Positions 26,820 to 34,698 of a DNA stretch of 64,000 nucleotides are shown in pieces. The notes beneath the pieces were generated by a model. The model did no database searches. It was not told the origin of the DNA and saw nothing but the letters and a program-made list of their open reading frames with translations. The position numbers and the translations under genes were made by a program. This DNA comes from an uncultured Amphritea sp. (lineage in GTDB: Bacteria; Pseudomonadota; Gammaproteobacteria; Pseudomonadales; Balneatricaceae): NCBI RefSeq assembly GCF_937127095.1, contig NZ_CAKZLP010000084.1:1-64000 (forward strand). Direction: 5' to 3'. The number at the start of each line of letters is the position of its first letter. Position 1 is the first letter of the stretch.

Positions 26820-27308
26820 ATGTCCAATAGCAAAGTGATGGCATCACTGGAGAAGTCACCCTTACCAGGGCTTCTGACACAGCTGGGTACGGCGATTGCA
26901 TCGGCCCAGCGAGAGCTTGATAACAACTCTATCAGGATGGCGATGCAGCTGGGTGATGCTGAAGAGCATGGGGTGGATATCGGTGACGGTGAAAAAGTGT
27001 CATTGATTTCATTAGGTTTTGCCCCGGTGTTTTATCACTTTAATGAGGCGACCATTGATATCAGGGTCTCGCTGTCGACATCAACCACTACAGAAACAAA
27101 ATTTGGTACCTCTGCAACGGTTGGAGGTGCATTCTATTTCGTCATGTTTGCTGCGACGGTCAGTGCAGAGTTTAGTAATAAGTACAGTTTTTCTTCCGAG
27201 GCCAGTAGTTCGATTACTGCCAGGATCTCGTCGATTCCACCACCCAACGCGTTTCAGAACTGGATAGCCAGCAGGCAGCAGGCATCTCAGCCTGCAGATA
27301 CTGAATAA
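26820..27308 (+). CDS. Unclassified cluster protein 4: paralogous-family member
   Basis: 162 residues, the shortest clear paralogue. It keeps the helix LLTQLGTAIASAQRELDNNSIRMA (start at about residue 18), the motif ISLGFAPVFYHF, the strand TIDIRVSLSTS, a very hydrophobic Gly/Phe hairpin (VGGAFYFVMFAATVS), then FSNKYSFSSEASS and SIPPPNAF. The loop between helix and LGF motif is short compared with the next two genes. The alternating polar/apolar strands around a hydrophobic tip could insert into or lie against a membrane; this is inference. No signal peptide. Co-directional, 38 bases before the next paralogue. Confidence 0.7.
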   Translation: MSNSKVMASLEKSPLPGLLTQLGTAIASAQRELDNNSIRMAMQLGDAEEHGVDIGDGEKVSLISLGFAPVFYHFNEATIDIRVSLSTSTTTETKFGTSATVGGAFYFVMFAATVSAEFSNKYSFSSEASSSITARISSIPPPNAFQNWIASRQQASQPADTE

Positions 27309-27346
27309 AGATGATCTAACCGCTAAAGATTAGCAAGGAGAGAACT

Positions 27347-27907
27347 ATGTCAATCGGTCAGGAACTACTCAACGTCCCCATGGGGGAGATGATCAGGGAG
27401 ATGGCATTTGCAATTGCCGATGCCCAGTATGAACTGGATGAAGCCAGCATCCGTGTCGCTCAGATGATGGGAGGGCGGGTGCCTATCCTTGATGAAGCGG
27501 GAGCGGTTACCGGTGAGGAGGATACCCGGGTTTATTTCGGTACGGGTGCTGATAATAAAGCACAGAAAGTCAGTATGTTGGAACTGGGTTTTTCCCCGAC
27601 GTTCTATCAGTTCACCAACAATATCATCGAAGTCAAAATAGCGATCAAAATCGTGCGTGAAAGCTCCTATACACGCAATACTAAAACCACTGGTACCAAG
27701 AGAAGTAAACCTGCTTTCGGGGGATTCTTTGGCGGCAGTTCAAAGCTACGAACAACTACCGTTGATGCAACCTACTCCAGTAAATACAGCTATAGCGCAG
27801 AGGGCGCCAGTCTGCTGCGTTGTAACCTGGTGCCAATTCCGCCACCTGCGATTTTTGAAGAGCGGGTAAGAGACCTGTTTGAAACCGATGAAGAAACGGA
27901 CGGTTAA
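27347..27907 (+). CDS. Unclassified cluster protein 5: paralogous-family member
   Basis: 186 residues with a strong RBS (aaggagagaactATG). N-terminal signature ELLNVPMGEMIREM and AFAIADAQYELDEASIRVAQ, an acidic 40-residue variable loop, LELGFSPTFYQF, strand IIEVKIAIKIVRESS, a basic stretch, a hydrophobic tip FGGFFGGSS, returning strand TTTVDATYSSKYSYSAEGAS and PIPPPAIFEERVRDLF. It is closest to the next gene (cluster protein 6), sharing the GEMI and EERVR/EERIR boxes, so these two are likely the most recent duplication. Function unknown; probably cytoplasmic or exported without a classical signal. Confidence 0.72.
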   Translation: MSIGQELLNVPMGEMIREMAFAIADAQYELDEASIRVAQMMGGRVPILDEAGAVTGEEDTRVYFGTGADNKAQKVSMLELGFSPTFYQFTNNIIEVKIAIKIVRESSYTRNTKTTGTKRSKPAFGGFFGGSSKLRTTTVDATYSSKYSYSAEGASLLRCNLVPIPPPAIFEERVRDLFETDEETDG

Positions 27908-27932
27908 TCACCCAATCTAAAGGAGAACGGCT

Positions 27933-28496
27933 ATGGCCAGACCAAGTATCGGACGTGAACTGAGTGATGTTCCGTTTGGCGAGATGATCACCAGTATGGG
28001 GCTTGCAATAGCAGAAGCTCAGTATGCGATGGATGAAACCAGTCTCCGACTCGCGCAAATGATGGGCGGTGAATATGAGGTACCTGAAGTTGACCCGGTT
28101 ACTGGTGAGATAACCACCGTCACCAAAAAATCACTGGTTAAGTTTGATGGTGAAGAGATGTCGCTGATAGAACTGGGCTTCACCCCCACCTTCTATCAGT
28201 TTACCGAATCCCTTATTGAGATAAAGGTATCAATCAGCTTCACTCAGAGCTCTGAGTTCGAGCGCAAATCATCGACGAAAACCATCAGCGCAATGGCGGG
28301 TGGATTCTTAGGTATGGGAATGGCGCGAGCCAGAACTACATCGGTCAGCGCCCGTTACGCGAATAAGTTTAACTACAGTGCTGAAGGGTCCAGCCTGATG
28401 CGAACCAAAATATTACCCACCCCTGCGCCTGCAGTATTGGAAGAACGGATACGGGCAATCGTGGAGCGTAATAAATCTGCACCTGCAGATGGTTGA
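27933..28496 (+). CDS. Unclassified cluster protein 6: paralogous-family member
   Basis: 187 residues, RBS aaaggagaacggctATG. Same order as cluster protein 5: ELSDVPFGEMITSM, GLAIAEAQYAMDETSLRLAQ, a variable loop, IELGFTPTFYQF, LIEIKVSISFTQSS, a Gly/Met-rich tip (AMAGGFLGMGMARA), TTSVSARYANKFNYSAEGSS, and TPAPAVLEERIRAI. The conserved YSAEGSS box occurs in nearly every member and may be a structural turn or a partner contact. 25 bases separate it from the previous gene and 51 from the coiled-coil gene. No known family assignment. Confidence 0.72.
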   Translation: MARPSIGRELSDVPFGEMITSMGLAIAEAQYAMDETSLRLAQMMGGEYEVPEVDPVTGEITTVTKKSLVKFDGEEMSLIELGFTPTFYQFTESLIEIKVSISFTQSSEFERKSSTKTISAMAGGFLGMGMARARTTSVSARYANKFNYSAEGSSLMRTKILPTPAPAVLEERIRAIVERNKSAPADG

Positions 28497-28547
28497 TGGG
28501 TCGGTTTATGAGCAAGTATGAAGCGCTGGGTATAAAGGGATCGCCTG

Positions 28548-29459
28548 ATGGTGACTGAGTATCTTGACTGGACCTCACTTGAGTCTGTAGCAGACGCGAC
28601 TCAGCATGAGCAAGCGTGGCTTGATAAACAGGGAAATGAGCCACCTCAGCAGCGTGCTTTAGCTGATCTGCTGGAAATGGACGATATACCGGATGAGTTA
28701 AAACAGCTGGTCAATCGTCAGAGAGTGTTAGAGCAGCAGTTGGATGAGTTGACGGGTAACGTTCCGGTACAGGATTGGAATGACCAGCGCTTTCCGATGC
28801 CACAGCACTCTGCAGAATCTCGTTTAGTGGATAAGCAAAAAGCACAACGGCAGGAAGAGAACCGGAGTCGTATCAGACAGCAGCTTAATCAAAGACAACT
28901 ATCTCGCTTACAGCTTGAGCGGGGAATGAAGGAGGCTGAGTTAGCCCGACATGAAAAGTTAAGGCAGAAAAAGAGTCAGGCGTTGCAGTTACAGCAGCGT
29001 GTCAATCAACTTGAACAGGAAAAGCAAAAGGCGCAACGGCAGAAGTCGCTGGTCAGATTAAAAGAGGTTAAGCGCCAAGAGGATCTGAATTCTCAGCGTC
29101 AACAACTGCTATTGAAAAGTTCTCTGAATCTGCGCCAGGAGTTAAAAAGAGCGACTGAAGGCGATTTGCAAAAAAGACAGCGTCTGGAGGAGATCTCTCA
29201 GCTTCAGCGGCAGGCGCAGCAACGCTGGCTGGAACAGAGAGAACGGCAGCAGATGAAATGTGAACAAGCACGTTCAGAGGCTCAGAAAAGAGCCCGGCTG
29301 GAAGAACGGCAACAGGTTGATACATTTGTAACCTTTGCTGTTCGGGCAGAAGCAAAGCGCGAAAGAAGGCTGGCAGAAATATCACGGCAACGACAAAGAG
29401 ATCGGTCTGAAGAGAGAAGAAGAGCTGAAAAGCAGGAAAAACTGCAATACTTCAGTTGA
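28548..29459 (+). CDS. Unclassified cluster protein 7: long Gln/Arg/Glu-rich coiled-coil protein
   Basis: 303 residues. Residues about 1-100 are mixed (ending QRFPMPQHSAESR). From about 100 to the end it is an almost unbroken charged helix rich in Gln, Arg, Glu and Lys with leucine at heptad-like spacing (QLNQRQLSRLQLERG, LQLQQRVNQLEQEKQ), so a long coiled coil or single alpha helix. No membrane segment. A 16-codon reading frame (28508-28558) with its own ATG overlaps the start, and could couple translation. The start chosen has aaaggga 8 bases upstream. Role probably structural, such as a rod or spacer; that is inference. Confidence 0.65.
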   Translation: MVTEYLDWTSLESVADATQHEQAWLDKQGNEPPQQRALADLLEMDDIPDELKQLVNRQRVLEQQLDELTGNVPVQDWNDQRFPMPQHSAESRLVDKQKAQRQEENRSRIRQQLNQRQLSRLQLERGMKEAELARHEKLRQKKSQALQLQQRVNQLEQEKQKAQRQKSLVRLKEVKRQEDLNSQRQQLLLKSSLNLRQELKRATEGDLQKRQRLEEISQLQRQAQQRWLEQRERQQMKCEQARSEAQKRARLEERQQVDTFVTFAVRAEAKRERRLAEISRQRQRDRSEERRRAEKQEKLQYFS

Positions 29460-29480
29460 TCAGGACCTGGAGAGATTTGA

Positions 29481-30146
29481 ATGGATGATGTAGCTAAAGG
29501 GCAAGATCTGGATGATTTTCTCATCAATCTGGCAGACGGGCTGAGTAAGGCCCAAAGTCGGTTGAACCGATATCCGGTGATGAATGCTATGGGCCAGCAA
29601 AGTATGGTTTATCACATCCCGCGTATGGAATTTGAACTGAAACTGCAGATGACCACTGTCGATACACCAGCGACATCCGGGTCAGGGCGGCGGCTACCGC
29701 TACAGAAGAAATCTGCATTTCAATTTCTGCCGGTGAAAGCATCGCAACAACAGAACAGTAGCTCTGCGACCAGTATCATTAAAGGCGTATTTGTTGCTGC
29801 ACCGTTGGATTCAACGGCGGCAAAAGTGCAGCTAAGCCTCAGTGTTGAGAAAAAGGCAGCCCGCAAAGCTCGGGTAAACGTTGTTGTGACTGCGGGGCCA
29901 GGCAACTCGATGCAGGGGGCGACGGTGGAACTGAACATAGACCGTGAATTGTCCGAGCAATTGAATAAAACTGGGTTGAAGCCCGCGACCAAACTGGAAC
30001 AGGCATCTCTGGTGCTCAATCAGGAGGGGGTTGCCTCAGCCGGTCTGGTGATTTCAAATCAGGAACCGGAAGGGCAGGTCATCGCGCTGATAGCTGATCT
30101 GTTTGGTCAGACCCAGACACTTCTGTACCGCTTTGAACAAGGATGA
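29481..30146 (+). CDS. Unclassified cluster protein 8: divergent family N-terminus plus Ig-like beta domain
   Basis: 221 residues. Residues 8-60 look like a trimmed version of the cluster family: a helix DDFLINLADGLSKAQSRLN, then MVYHIPRMEFELKLQM replacing the FYxF-strand element. The rest (about 105-221) is beta-rich: VQLSLSVEKKAARKARVNVV, QGATVELNIDRE and a closing strand TQTLLYRFEQ, compatible with an Ig-like or transthyretin-like sandwich. No signal peptide. It sits 21 bases after the coiled-coil gene and 6 bases before the next gene, so tight coupling is likely. Family membership is by eye and moderately sure. Confidence 0.62.
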   Translation: MDDVAKGQDLDDFLINLADGLSKAQSRLNRYPVMNAMGQQSMVYHIPRMEFELKLQMTTVDTPATSGSGRRLPLQKKSAFQFLPVKASQQQNSSSATSIIKGVFVAAPLDSTAAKVQLSLSVEKKAARKARVNVVVTAGPGNSMQGATVELNIDRELSEQLNKTGLKPATKLEQASLVLNQEGVASAGLVISNQEPEGQVIALIADLFGQTQTLLYRFEQG

Positions 30147-30152
30147 TGACCT

Positions 30153-31445
30153 ATGGCTACCAATATCAAAGCAGTGTTACGTGATAGTAATAATAAAGCA
30201 TTAGCTAATACCGATGCGCAGATGTTTTTCTACACAATGGCTGGCGGCATAACACTGGTTGCATCCGGGCGTAGTACAACAAAAGGCTCACTGAGTATGG
30301 TGAGTAATACTAATTTTAGTGGCTTTCTGCCCAGAGTTTTGCTCAAAGTGAAACTCAATAATAACTGGGTAAATGCCAGCAATACGCCGAAAACTTATAG
30401 CCAGCAGACAATTGATTTTGGCACGGTTCAATTGAGTAATGAACCGGTGCTGACGCTGGCTAATACTACGCTGCATACCATTCCGGTGATCACCGCTGGC
30501 AGTGTTGCTGTCAGTGCTGCCGATACTAACAAGCTGAAGTTATTAGAAAGAAAAAACCTACAGCTCACCAATGATACTAAAACACTTTCGGAACAGCTGA
30601 AGAGTAAAGAGCTGGCGCGTAAAAAATTAGAGACTGAACTGCAGAGCAGACCAACGTTGCAGATGCTGAATGCTGAAAAGTCCCAGATAACCAGCTTAAA
30701 GTCACAGATTAAAGCCAGGGATGATCGAATATCTCTGTTAGAACGGGGCAATGGACAGCTTGGAGAGATCAGTCGCCAGCTGGAGCTGAAAGAGCAGCAG
30801 CGAAAATTACTCGAGGTTGAGCTGAATAAAAGGCCGACAGTTGAGACCCTGAACATACAGAAGGGGCTGGTCGCTGATCTGCAGAGCCAGCTTAAATTAA
30901 AAGATAATCGTATCGGTCAACTTGAGGGACTGGTTAACAGCGGAGGGATTGCTGTTCCCATCAAGTCAAAAACAGTTAAGAGCGAAGATCTGATCTTTTC
31001 AACATCAGAAGCGATCTCCCGTGCCAGCACTAAACTGGCGCAACAGGGGGGGTATCGAATCAGTAAAGCCAGTGTTGACCTGAAGGTTGTCGCAGCCGCT
31101 AATCAAACAGATCTGATGTTGTTTGAAACGGCAGATGATCTTGCCCGTATCCCTTCTAACTGTTTTGGTAATGTCCGTTTTGATATTGATCTGACGGATG
31201 CAGGTGAGAGTTCTGAGACTGTCGTCGTTGAACTTAAAATGCCCGAAGTCACCGGCTATACCCGCCAGCTTGCCGAGCGAAAACTGGATGGAGTGCAGGA
31301 TCAGGTGTTCTGGTATGAACAGCAACTGTCGGAAAAAGATCCGTTCTCAGCGGGACAAATCATAAGCCAGCATCCTAAAGCGAACACCCCGTTACAACCG
31401 GATACGCAGATCATACTGATCATTGGTGTCGGTAACGGTAACTGA
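30153..31445 (+). CDS. Unclassified cluster protein 9: beta-sandwich, coiled-coil repeats and C-terminal PASTA-like domain
   Basis: 430 residues. (1) Residues 1-105: beta domain of carboxypeptidase-regulatory/transthyretin character (KAVLRDSNNKALANTDAQM, then DFGTVQLSN). (2) About 125-265: coiled coil with a 43-residue tandem repeat; both copies run LExEL..RPT...LN..K...L.SQ.K..D.RI..LE. (3) About 275-360: helix plus strands that may be a remnant of the cluster family (SEAISRASTKLAQQGG). (4) About 362-430: PASTA-like domain, MPEVTGYTRQLAERKL, then GQIISQHPKANTPLQPDTQI. PASTA domains usually bind peptidoglycan or muropeptides outside the cell, yet no signal peptide is present. It is unusual in a Gram-negative cytosolic-looking protein. 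Confidence 0.68.
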   Translation: MATNIKAVLRDSNNKALANTDAQMFFYTMAGGITLVASGRSTTKGSLSMVSNTNFSGFLPRVLLKVKLNNNWVNASNTPKTYSQQTIDFGTVQLSNEPVLTLANTTLHTIPVITAGSVAVSAADTNKLKLLERKNLQLTNDTKTLSEQLKSKELARKKLETELQSRPTLQMLNAEKSQITSLKSQIKARDDRISLLERGNGQLGEISRQLELKEQQRKLLEVELNKRPTVETLNIQKGLVADLQSQLKLKDNRIGQLEGLVNSGGIAVPIKSKTVKSEDLIFSTSEAISRASTKLAQQGGYRISKASVDLKVVAAANQTDLMLFETADDLARIPSNCFGNVRFDIDLTDAGESSETVVVELKMPEVTGYTRQLAERKLDGVQDQVFWYEQQLSEKDPFSAGQIISQHPKANTPLQPDTQIILIIGVGNGN

Positions 31446-31462
31446 GTCACAAGGAGAAGGTT

Positions 31463-32038
31463 ATGGCAGAAAATCCTTTTACAAAAGTGTTGGCTACTCC
31501 GCTGGGCGATATGATTGCCGAGATGGGTATTGGTGTTGCACAGGCCCAATATGCGATTGATGCAAAAACCATAGAGAATCTGAAACAGATCTACAGTCTT
31601 GATGACGAGCTGTTAAAAGAGATGCGCCGGATCGGCTATCGGCCGACCTGGTATGTGATTCCGGAAGCTGAAGCCGAGATTACTATGGCGCTGACTGTAC
31701 AGCAGTCGATAGGTAGCGATAGCAAAGTGAAAACTGAGGTGATGGGGACAACGGTAGATGCCTCATACCAGAACCAATATGACTTCAAAATAGAGGGCGC
31801 CAGCAAACTGAAGCTGACTTTCAGGCCGGTACCGGCACCTCTTGAGATCGACAACCTGCAGGTTGTACCTCTGCTGTCAGGCATCCCATTGGGAGAGGCG
31901 AAAGAGTTACTTGAGAGAATCGGAATCGAGTTTAAGGTTTCCCCCGGGAATGCCAAAGACAGTGATATTGTCGCATCGACAACGCCCACTGCAGGGGCTT
32001 TTATTGACGCAGGCAAAGCGATAACCGTCGCGTTATAA
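31463..32038 (+). CDS. Unclassified cluster protein 10: paralogous-family member fused to a PASTA-like domain
   Basis: 191 residues, strong RBS (aaggagaaggttATG). Residues 1-125 are the cluster family: LATPLGDMIAEMGIGVAQAQ, IGYRPTWYVIPEAEAEITMAL, TTVDASYQNQYDFKIEGASK and PVPAPLEI. The hydrophobic hairpin tip seen in the other members is missing (only a short GSDSKVKTEVMG turn). Residues about 130-191 are a PASTA-like domain: VVPLLSGIPLGEAKELLERI, then SDIVASTTPTAGAFIDAGKA. The fusion links the family directly to the PASTA-ended coiled-coil protein encoded just upstream, supporting one shared system. No signal peptide. Confidence 0.72.
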   Translation: MAENPFTKVLATPLGDMIAEMGIGVAQAQYAIDAKTIENLKQIYSLDDELLKEMRRIGYRPTWYVIPEAEAEITMALTVQQSIGSDSKVKTEVMGTTVDASYQNQYDFKIEGASKLKLTFRPVPAPLEIDNLQVVPLLSGIPLGEAKELLERIGIEFKVSPGNAKDSDIVASTTPTAGAFIDAGKAITVAL

Positions 32039-32084
32039 GTTCAGGTCTGTAAACGTCTGATGAGTATGTTACGAGGAGTCTGTA

Positions 32085-32435
32085 ATGAGCAGTGGTGGTC
32101 AGAGAATCGAATCGTTGTTAAGGCGAATCTCACAGCAGCAAAACGCGCCTGCAGGAGAGTCATTTAGTCTGCAGAACCCTATCGCCGGTGGTTTAGGGCG
32201 GGTCAGTTCCATGAGTCTGGCCAATAACAGTCGTCAGAATCAGGAAGGTTTCGGCAATCTGATCGCTTCGATGAGAATGCTGCGAGAGATGCCCGGCCTT
32301 AATTCAGAACAACTGCAGCAGAACTTGCAGCAACAGTCGGCCTGGCCCGATCCAGATGCTTTTCCGATGCCTCCTGTCGATGAGCGCTTTAATACACGAC
32401 CAGACCCATCAACCGATGATGAAGAGCCTGATTAA
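32085..32435 (+). CDS. Unclassified cluster protein 11: small low-complexity protein
   Basis: 116 residues, RBS gaggagtctgtaATG. N-terminal helix (QRIESLLRRISQQQ), a Ser/Asn/Gly-rich middle, a Gln-rich helix (EQLQQNLQQQ) and an acidic Pro-rich end (PFDERFNTRP-like, closing DDEEPD). No recognised domain, no membrane segment. Its place between the PASTA-family fusion (46 bases upstream) and the 720-residue membrane protein (87 bases downstream) suggests an accessory such as a chaperone, adaptor or immunity-type partner, but nothing in the sequence shows which. Confidence 0.6.
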   Translation: MSSGGQRIESLLRRISQQQNAPAGESFSLQNPIAGGLGRVSSMSLANNSRQNQEGFGNLIASMRMLREMPGLNSEQLQQNLQQQSAWPDPDAFPMPPVDERFNTRPDPSTDDEEPD

Positions 32436-32522
32436 TAATCACTCGCTGAAAAAGCACGTTTATGCGCTCATGTGAACAGATGAGCAGGCTGTTGCGTTAA
32501 CCCGCTGCTAAGGAGCAAAGCT

Positions 32523-34685
32523 ATGTGTAATGATGTCTGTGAAGAGAACAGTCCGGGCGCTGATATAAGTCAGCAGTTCGCCTGCGTTAGTGACGCAGTA
32601 AACTACTCTGAAATATACAATCAGCAGATAGATGATGTGCGCAATGCAGAACGCAATGAACGTACCCGTATAGCAGGGGTTTTTCTCTACCGCATCGCTA
32701 ACTTCAATTACCCTCTGGTGCGCATCGAACTGGATAGCTACAGCCAGGAACATGGCCGCACTACTATCGGGGAACTGGCGCAGGTGCTGCATCTTGAGCG
32801 TAGTACGCTGTTTAATCGCATCCTGGACTGGCACGCCGGACCTAATGGGCATGTTCGGGAATTTCTTTATCGGCGCTATGTGGGCGGCGATGCAACCTCG
32901 GTAGAGGATCAGGCTGCCGCCTTGCAAGCGATTAAAAATGGAGATTCAGGCGCGGGAACGCCGGTTTATCATCGCTGGCGATTACCCAGCGGGAGGAATT
33001 ACCGCCTTATTCTACCGAGAAGTGAATCGCTGGAGCAGGAGATAGCGCTCAACCGAACTGCTCTGGTGTCGGCAGATATGCAGCAGCTCAGCTCGCTGTT
33101 GTCGGCTGAAATGGACAATGCAATGGCAAAAGCTGAACGGGTAGCAGCCAATCAGCAGGCTCTGGCGCGTATTCTTCAACCCTATAAGCAGGAGCTGGGT
33201 GCGCTTGAACTGTTAATGGAGTTTATTAATCTGGCAGAGGTTAATCCTGAGTCCGCCTACTCTGGCTCAGAGCAGGGCAGGATAGATACCCTGCAACGAA
33301 AGCTCAATACACTTAAAGCGCACGCTGAACGTACTCTGGGACGTGAGCCGACTCAAAGAGCCCGCCTACTGCAACAGGCTATCCGCCGGGATACTGACAG
33401 TTTATATGAGATGCTTGAGGGCAGTAGCCGTCTCAATGACTTGATGGCTCAGGCATGTAATAGCGATAATATGATCACCAGCAGCTTCATGCATGGCATC
33501 TACAGTAAGCTGGGTGCCTGCTATCGGGTGATCGCCGTCAGTGATCATGCAGAATCCCTGATAACCGAGCGCTTACAACCTGCTCTGGAGATGATCGTCA
33601 GTGGTGAATGGCGCAGCTTTGCCAACCCTTCCTGTCTGGCAACGGTTGCAGCTAAAATCAGTGTCGTGCCAACCATCGCTGGCAACCTGCCCGGGCCTCC
33701 TTCGTTACTCATGGTGGTGATGGAAGCGTCGTTGCCAAAAATGATTCAGATGGCTTCATTGGCCCCCAATGCCGGGCGTATTTTGCGTGATCTTACGGTT
33801 GAAGTAACGGCTGAGTTAATTGGCATGGTTAGTTCGAATAAAGGTGAGTTTATCCGGCGTCTGAGTTCATCGGATCCTGAAGAGGTATTGCAGGTGAAAG
33901 AGTGGAGTCGGGGTGTGGTCAACTCCGAGGTGATGAGCAGCCCGGGCTGGGGTGTTTTTATGTCGATGATAACCGGCATTCTGTTTCTCAATGCTTTCGT
34001 CAGTGCTGTGACGACAACGACCGATAGCATGATCACCCGAATTCGTTTATGGGGAGATACTATTGCTCAGTTTTCCGGTTTTGCCAACTCTCTGATTCAG
34101 GCTCTGCAACGTTTCAAATATGTTCAACAGAGTGTTCTTGGTAGTGGCACCGCGGGGGCGGCCGCCACCGCGCGCGTTCTTGGCGTTATCGGTTCATTGG
34201 CTGCGATTGCGTCCAGTAGTGCGATGCTGGCTGAGGAACATAGAACCCGTGATTATGCAGGCATGACGGTGGCAGGCTTTGGTCTTGCCAGCGGTATTTT
34301 AAGTCTGGCTGGCTTTATGTTGTGGATGTCCGCAGGCACTATAGAGGTTCCGCCTTTGGCGGCGGTACTGTTTGTGGCTGCACTAATTGCGGGTTTGGTT
34401 GGTGCGATAATCGGCTTTTTTACCTCAGATACCAATAGTGAGGCGTTGGTAGAAGGGCTGGTTGAGCATCTGGGCAGCGCTGATCTGTTTTCTCGTCAGC
34501 TACGCAATGATTCTAGCCTGAATACCTATTATGAGGATGTCAGGCATTATCATCACACAGCCACCGTTAAAGATCTGCGCAGTAGTGCCAGAACCGCGCT
34601 GAACTACCTGTTTGGCCTTGATCAGATCACTGATCGGGAAAAAAGAGCGCAGACGGTGGAGTTGATCGACGCGCTGATAGCGTAG
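32523..34685 (+). CDS. Unclassified cluster protein 12: large protein with toxin-like hydrophobic C-terminal membrane domain
   Basis: 720 residues, RBS taaggagcaaagctATG, no signal peptide. The N-terminal 180 residues are soluble with no recognised fold (AGVFLYRIANFNYPLVRIEL, then FLYRRYVGGDATS). Residues about 180-460 are helical. About 475-640 contain four hydrophobic helices (MSMITGILFLNAFVSAV; LGVIGSLAAIASSSAML; VAGFGLASGILSLAGFMLW; PPLAAVLFVAALIAGLVGAI). A charged tail follows. Gly/Ala-rich helix bundles after a long soluble part are seen in pore-forming effectors such as VasX-type toxins; that comparison is inference and no type VI secretion gene is in the window. It is the last cluster gene and converges with an EamA transporter 13 bases away. 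Confidence 0.7.
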   Translation: MCNDVCEENSPGADISQQFACVSDAVNYSEIYNQQIDDVRNAERNERTRIAGVFLYRIANFNYPLVRIELDSYSQEHGRTTIGELAQVLHLERSTLFNRILDWHAGPNGHVREFLYRRYVGGDATSVEDQAAALQAIKNGDSGAGTPVYHRWRLPSGRNYRLILPRSESLEQEIALNRTALVSADMQQLSSLLSAEMDNAMAKAERVAANQQALARILQPYKQELGALELLMEFINLAEVNPESAYSGSEQGRIDTLQRKLNTLKAHAERTLGREPTQRARLLQQAIRRDTDSLYEMLEGSSRLNDLMAQACNSDNMITSSFMHGIYSKLGACYRVIAVSDHAESLITERLQPALEMIVSGEWRSFANPSCLATVAAKISVVPTIAGNLPGPPSLLMVVMEASLPKMIQMASLAPNAGRILRDLTVEVTAELIGMVSSNKGEFIRRLSSSDPEEVLQVKEWSRGVVNSEVMSSPGWGVFMSMITGILFLNAFVSAVTTTTDSMITRIRLWGDTIAQFSGFANSLIQALQRFKYVQQSVLGSGTAGAAATARVLGVIGSLAAIASSSAMLAEEHRTRDYAGMTVAGFGLASGILSLAGFMLWMSAGTIEVPPLAAVLFVAALIAGLVGAIIGFFTSDTNSEALVEGLVEHLGSADLFSRQLRNDSSLNTYYEDVRHYHHTATVKDLRSSARTALNYLFGLDQITDREKRAQTVELIDALIA

Positions 34686-34698
34686 CGAAGAACCTTAT

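Noticed and set aside
24498..34685. Prophage, tailocin or type VI secretion assignment for the unclassified cluster
   Set aside because: No sheath, tube, baseplate, VgrG, Hcp, terminase, portal, integrase or lysis gene is recognisable, so none of these labels is supported.
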